Part shown: positions 30,219 through 33,365 of the stretch, in pieces | Numbering within the stretch: the stretch's first letter is position 1 | Layout: every line of letters begins with the position of its first letter | Notes under the pieces: model-generated | Seen by the model: only the letters and a program-made list of their open reading frames with translations | Told to the model about the DNA's origin: nothing | Databases searched by the model: none | NCBI GenBank assembly: GCA_947595215.1 | Contig: CANQEO010000010.1 | Location: forward strand, 1 to 33,365 | Length of the DNA stretch: 33,365 nucleotides | Source: an uncultured Bacilli bacterium | GTDB lineage: Bacteria > Bacillota_I > Bacilli_A > RFN20 > CAG-449 | Direction: 5' to 3' | Position numbers and translations under genes: made by a program

Positions 30219-31944
30219 CGCCGTTCACCTCCCTTTTAGAAAGTTGTGAATCAGCAATTTCTCGATACACTTTACATGTTTTATATAATTCTTCGTGTTT
30301 ACCGCATCCAACTAGATAACCTTCATCAAGAACTAAAATTGAATCGAGATTTTTAACAGTTGAAATTCTTTGAGAAATCATGATGAGTGAAACATCTTGA
30401 TATTCTTTAAATAGTGTCTTTTTTAAGTCTGCTTCTGTCTTGTAATCTAAAGCTGAAGTAGAATCATCTAAAATCAATAATCCGACACTTTTAATTAAGG
30501 CTCTAGCGATGGATAAACGCTGTTTTTGTCCACCAGAAAAATTTCTTCCTTCTTGAACTACTTCAGCATCTATTCCATTATTCTTTGACATAACAAAATC
30601 AAGGGCTTGAGCGTCTTGAAGCGCCTTTCTATAATCTTCTATTTTTGCGTCCTTATTACCCCAATTTAAGTTGGAAGAAACTGTTCCAGAAAATAATGTA
30701 GATTTTTGATGGACAATTGCAATTGAATCACGAAGACTTTTTAAATCATACTTAGATAATTCTTTACCATTTATAAGAATTGTTCCCTCTGTAACATCAT
30801 AAAAGCGATCAATAAGATTAATCAATGTTGATTTCCCACTTCCAGTACCTCCGATGATACCTAACGATTTTCCTTTATTTAATTTAAAATTTATATTATT
30901 AATCGCATTATTCGCGCCTTTACTATATTTAAAACAAACATTTTTAAATTCAACTTCTAAAGGACCCTTATCAACTTTTTCATTTCCATTTATTAGTGTT
31001 GATTCTTTTTCAAATACTTCATTAATTCTTTTTGAAGAGGCACTAGCTTTAGTAAATAAAACCACAAGATTTGCAACAACTACAATAGCTATTGAAATTT
31101 GAGTCATATAATTTACAAGAGCCATTAATTCACCTTGAGATATAAACGATTCATCGACTTGGAACATACCAAAATAAATTAATAAGATAATCGCCAAATT
31201 AACCACAACGCCCGTAAATGGGTTCAAACAAGAAGACACTTTTGCTAATAAAGTAGAAGTTTTTTGTATCTCGTCAGATTTTTCACAAAATCTTCTTTGC
31301 TCATATCGTTGTTTAGAAAATGCTCTTACAACACGGGCACCTCTGATATTTTCATCAGTTATTGTAGTCAGTTCGTCTAATTGGTGTTGAACTTTTTTAT
31401 TATGAGGCAACGATAATTTAGAAACAAAATATATAATAAGACCGATTAAAATCGCACTGACAACAAAGATAATCGCTAATAACGGACTGATCGTAAACGC
31501 CATGATAGTGGCTCCTATTACAATAAAAGGAGCTCTTATCGCTAATCTTATTAGCATTGCAATTGAGTTTTGTACTTGTGTTGTATCATTAATTAAACGC
31601 GTTTGCAAACTGGAAGCACCTATCTCATCTAATTCTTTATTAGACAAAAAGTTTACATGGCGATATAAATCTCCGCGCAATCTCGTTCCAATTTTACTAG
31701 CCACTTTGGAAGCAAAATATTGACAAACTAAGGTAGAAAGTAAGCCGACAACAGCTAAAAGGACCAAAATGCCACCCATCTTCCAAATAGTATTTGTATT
31801 ATTCTTTTTAATACCATTATCAATAATGTATGCTAATACTAATGGGACAATTAATTCAAAAACCGCTTCAATTAATTTAAAAAGTGGTCCTAGAACGACT
31901 TCTTTTTTATAAAATCTTAAATATTTACGATAAAGTTTAAACAT
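30211..31944 (-). CDS. ABC exporter half-transporter (TMD-NBD), degenerate Walker B partner
   Basis: Walker A GGTGSGKST, signature FSGGQKQ, Walker B LLILDDSTSALD (D in place of catalytic E); overlaps the partner gene by 8 bp. Confidence 0.93.
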   Translation of the reverse strand: MFKLYRKYLRFYKKEVVLGPLFKLIEAVFELIVPLVLAYIIDNGIKKNNTNTIWKMGGILVLLAVVGLLSTLVCQYFASKVASKIGTRLRGDLYRHVNFLSNKELDEIGASSLQTRLINDTTQVQNSIAMLIRLAIRAPFIVIGATIMAFTISPLLAIIFVVSAILIGLIIYFVSKLSLPHNKKVQHQLDELTTITDENIRGARVVRAFSKQRYEQRRFCEKSDEIQKTSTLLAKVSSCLNPFTGVVVNLAIILLIYFGMFQVDESFISQGELMALVNYMTQISIAIVVVANLVVLFTKASASSKRINEVFEKESTLINGNEKVDKGPLEVEFKNVCFKYSKGANNAINNINFKLNKGKSLGIIGGTGSGKSTLINLIDRFYDVTEGTILINGKELSKYDLKSLRDSIAIVHQKSTLFSGTVSSNLNWGNKDAKIEDYRKALQDAQALDFVMSKNNGIDAEVVQEGRNFSGGQKQRLSIARALIKSVGLLILDDSTSALDYKTEADLKKTLFKEYQDVSLIMISQRISTVKNLDSILVLDEGYLVGCGKHEELYKTCKVYREIADSQLSKREVNGDE

Positions 31945-31995
31945 TAGTATTACTCCGTAAAATGAATTATATCATTGTTTATCTTATATCGATAA

Positions 31996-33195
31996 TTATT
32001 TATTATCGATTTGGTCTTTTAATCTTGCCAAACCGCCTTCACTAGTTTCACGATATTTATAATTTAAGTCTTTCCCTGTCTCCTTCATTGTTTCAACAAC
32101 CATATCAAACGAGATTTTTCGAGAATTAGTAAATAATTTTGCAAGTTCTACAATATTAAAAACACGAAGGGCAATTACTACATTTCTTTCAATACATGGT
32201 ATTTGAACCATTCCATCAATCGGATCACATGTCAAACCTAGATGGTGCTCTAAAGCCATCTCTCCGGCATATTCAATTTGATCTAACGAATATTCAAAAA
32301 GATGGGATAAAGCAGTCGCTCCCATAACACAAGCAGTACCTAATTCAGCTTGACATCCACATTCTGCGCCTGAAATTGAAGCATTATGTTTTACAACATT
32401 TCCAAAAACACCTGCTACCGCTAATGCTTCAATAATTTTTTCATCAGAAAAATGATATTTTTCTTGCGAATATCTTAATATAGCAGGAAGTACCCCACTT
32501 GCTCCACATGTAGGTGCGGTTACCACAATTCCCCCTGAAGCATTTTGTTCCGCTGTTGCCAACACATAACTTGCAATTAATTTTAAATCATTTTCTTTAG
32601 TTTCTTTATCGATAGAATTATAAAGATCTTTTGCTTTTCGTTGAATATGAAGTTTTCCTGGTAAGAATCCGTCTTTTGATAAACCTTTATCAATAGTATG
32701 ATTCATACTCGTATAAACTTTTTTTAAATACTCTTTAATATCTTCTTCTTTTTCAAAAACATAATCCGCAAAATTAGCATTGTTTTTTTTACACCATGAC
32801 ACAATTTCTTTCATGTTTTTTTCATGATAAATATCGGCAACTTGTTTCTTTGGTTCGCCTTCTATTTCAAGACTTCCACCTCCGATACTATAAAATGTTA
32901 ATGAACCGATAAGGCTATTTTGTTTATATGCATGAATTTTTAATGTATTGGGATGTTTTAAAGAATCTAAACTTTCATTAAATATTATTTGGCATGGTAC
33001 TTGAAAAGTTTTTGTTAGCACATAATCGGTACGATGTCCTCGACCAGTAAACGCTAAAGATCCCAATAATTCTACTTTAAAAAAATCTGCCTCACGATAA
33101 CGATGCATCATAATTTTTGCTGCTCTTTCGGGACCGATAGTATGTGAAGAAGAAGGACCACGACCAATCTTATACAATTCTTTCAAACTTTCCAT
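31996..33195 (-). CDS. sdaA: L-serine dehydratase, iron-sulfur type, single chain
   Basis: ELYKIGRGPSSSHTIGPERAAKIM (beta region) and ASGGIVVTAPTCGASGVLPAILRY (alpha region) in one ORF. Confidence 0.95.
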   Translation of the reverse strand: MESLKELYKIGRGPSSSHTIGPERAAKIMMHRYREADFFKVELLGSLAFTGRGHRTDYVLTKTFQVPCQIIFNESLDSLKHPNTLKIHAYKQNSLIGSLTFYSIGGGSLEIEGEPKKQVADIYHEKNMKEIVSWCKKNNANFADYVFEKEEDIKEYLKKVYTSMNHTIDKGLSKDGFLPGKLHIQRKAKDLYNSIDKETKENDLKLIASYVLATAEQNASGGIVVTAPTCGASGVLPAILRYSQEKYHFSDEKIIEALAVAGVFGNVVKHNASISGAECGCQAELGTACVMGATALSHLFEYSLDQIEYAGEMALEHHLGLTCDPIDGMVQIPCIERNVVIALRVFNIVELAKLFTNSRKISFDMVVETMKETGKDLNYKYRETSEGGLARLKDQIDNK

Positions 33196-33322
33196 ATAAA
33201 TTCCTCATATCATTTAAATTATAACCTATAATATCTATCTTTTGGCGAATTTAAGAATATTTTAAACGACAATATTAAAAAATTATTGAAAAAAGAACAA
33301 AATCGATTTAACAATCGATAAG

Positions 33323-33348
33323 AACTTGGACTAGCATCCAAGTTTTTA
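33323..33348 (+). terminator. Possible terminator-like hairpin
   Basis: AACTTGGA-CTAGCA-TCCAAGTT followed by TTT; the associated gene would lie outside the window or be absent. Confidence 0.45.
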
Positions 33349-33365
33349 ATTTAATAAGATATAAA

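Noticed and set aside
31988-32010. ATCGATAAT-TATTT-ATTATCGAT palindrome overlapping the sdaA stop as a terminator
   Set aside because: No T-run after it on the minus strand; could be chance in AT-rich DNA.

Overview
AT-rich (low-GC Firmicute/Tenericute-like) chromosomal window using the standard code, read by eye from the sequence and the ORF track. Mostly minus-strand housekeeping genes: groES-groEL with two CIRCE-like operators; prfB (with a CTTTGAC programmed frameshift), yitT-like, S41/CtpA-like peptidase and uvrB in overlapping order; secA; mscL; aguA-aguB-glyA; a heterodimeric ABC exporter pair; and a one-chain L-serine dehydratase. On the plus strand are ssrA (tmRNA), a CarD-like regulator, a putative 10TM metal exporter and a DUF3810-like membrane protein. 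The accessory region (about 2.2-13.1 kb) holds two very large, surface-type papain-like (C1) protease genes with lectin-like/Ig-like repeat architecture, a divergently oriented DUF4143-type AAA ATPase between them, and an AbiE-type toxin-antitoxin pair whose toxin is broken. The most notable observation: the two protease genes have clearly diverged N-terminal halves but share a perfect ~1,485-bp direct repeat (2217-3701 = 7777-9261, offset 5560) covering the C-terminal ~490 codons and ending 5 bp past the stop codon. This points to gene conversion or domain swapping. Both genes also have the same unusual promoter geometry (TTGAC[A/T]-N17-TAAAAT-N13-ATG), which predicts near-leaderless mRNAs and means the ORF-track TTG starts are really -35 boxes.
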